Of a DNA stretch of 64,000 bases, positions 63,614 through 64,000 are shown piece after piece. Within the stretch, counting starts at the first letter, position 1. Each line of letters begins with the position of its first letter. The notes below the pieces were generated by a model that saw only the letters and a program-made list of their open reading frames with translations, made no database searches and was not told the origin of the DNA. The DNA is taken from contig JABCRI010000113.1 in NCBI GenBank assembly GCA_015143295.1, positions 62,001-126,000 of the forward strand, in the 5' to 3' direction. The position numbers and the translations under genes were made by a program. The DNA is from Tetracentron sinense. Its lineage: Eukaryota > Streptophyta > Magnoliopsida > Trochodendrales > Trochodendraceae.

Positions 63614-64000
63614 GGGGAGATTGAAGGGGACACACAAGGCAATAGTACCGAGGTTGGTGGAGGGATCCAGAGGTGGAGTGGGCGTCTGCAGCAGGGGAGG
63701 GGTGTTGGATGCATGCCTGAAACCGCAGGGGGGTGGCGTGCTACAGGTCTGTTCACTCGTCCCCTTGTCAGGGACGGTGAGCAGTAAGATGTTTTAAAAA
63801 AAATTTTGTTTCTTAACTTGTTTGGGTTTGGGCTTTAGTTCTATACAGGTATGGCCCAACCCATGTTGGCCCTGCCACATTGGGTTGGCCCAAACAACTC
63901 AAACACCTTTTTTTTTTTTTTTTTAAAGAAGAAAAAAAGACAAAACCTTCTTCAGGTGGGTCCCACCCTAAAAGGCCATGGGCCTTGATTTTTTGATTTT

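Larger units (their letters stand above)
61263..64000 (-). mobile_element. Ogre/Tat-like LTR unit C2, runs off the window
   Basis: Homologous to C1 from about 61,560 and longer on the left. 61,340-61,480 has AGAGTCGCCACC and GGAAGGTGTTAGGCACCCC, phrases common in plant Ogre/Tat LTRs. Then the CTACG hairpin (61,606), the GCCCGGTAGGC array, AACCATGGTT-rich DNA, a 189-bp duplication and a minus-strand TATAAATA at 63,606. The right end lies beyond 64,000. No coding sequence; GC-rich ORFs near 63,428-63,787 are not supported. Confidence 0.6.

Noticed and set aside
63428..63787. 119-codon plus-strand ORF (Gly/Arg-rich) and its antisense partner
   Set aside because: GC-rich LTR DNA, no domain, overlaps a minus-strand TATA box of unit C2; openness fits composition.

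Overview
This is plant nuclear DNA. I see no host gene that I would defend; the window is a dense nest of LTR retrotransposons. The plant assignment rests on three things: recognisable plant Ty3/gypsy lineages (Athila, Tat and Tekay-type chromovirus) plus a plant Ty1/copia element; primer-binding sites of the plant initiator-Met and Asp tRNA type; and a plant-mobile-domain-like ORF. The species cannot be told from the sequence.

Layout. (1) 1-22,684: a decayed Tat-like element A on the + strand (PMD-like upstream ORF, gag, protease, RT, RNase H, second RNase H; integrase lost). It is split at 870/15,533 by a full-length Athila-like element on the - strand (871-15,527, TSD ATCAG), which itself holds a Tekay-type solo LTR (8,617-11,140, TSD CTATT). 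(2) 22,685-24,160: repeat-rich DNA with a 67-bp and a 33-bp tandem array. (3) About 24,165-34,960: Tat element B on + (LTR-like region, repeat-encoding leader ORFs, gag, pol with an internal deletion, 3' UTR array, and an antisense two-exon ORF). (4) 34,970-47,162: Ogre/Tat-like LTR unit C1 on -, split by a Ty1/copia element (36,430-46,442). (5) 47,163-59,980: remnant D of an older Tekay-type LTR, split by a very young Tekay element (47,284-56,133, TSD AATTG) and by a solo LTR (56,695-59,296, TSD AGTGC). (6) 60,049-61,262: a truncated Tekay-type LTR E on -. (7) 61,263-64,000: a second Ogre/Tat-like unit C2 on -, running off the window.

How the parts work together. Each autonomous ancestor followed the usual cycle: LTR promoter, Gag particle, protease maturation, tRNA-primed reverse transcription with RNase H, then integration. 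Most copies are now dead through stops, frameshifts and lost catalytic residues. The Tekay copy is nearly intact, and its LTRs differ at only three sites by eye.

Most interesting signals: (a) a short acidic ORF with a conserved EPW-acidic-Y core, at the same place in four divergent Tekay-type LTRs and in the same phase after a conserved hairpin and AG acceptor-like site; (b) a 138-bp intron-like insert with an in-frame stop exactly at the Gag/protease junction of the young Tekay element; (c) a 76-bp intron-like gap joining two antisense ORFs in Tat element B; (d) arrays of GATCG palindromes upstream of the TATA box in two Tekay LTR families; (e) a family of strong hairpins in unit C1.
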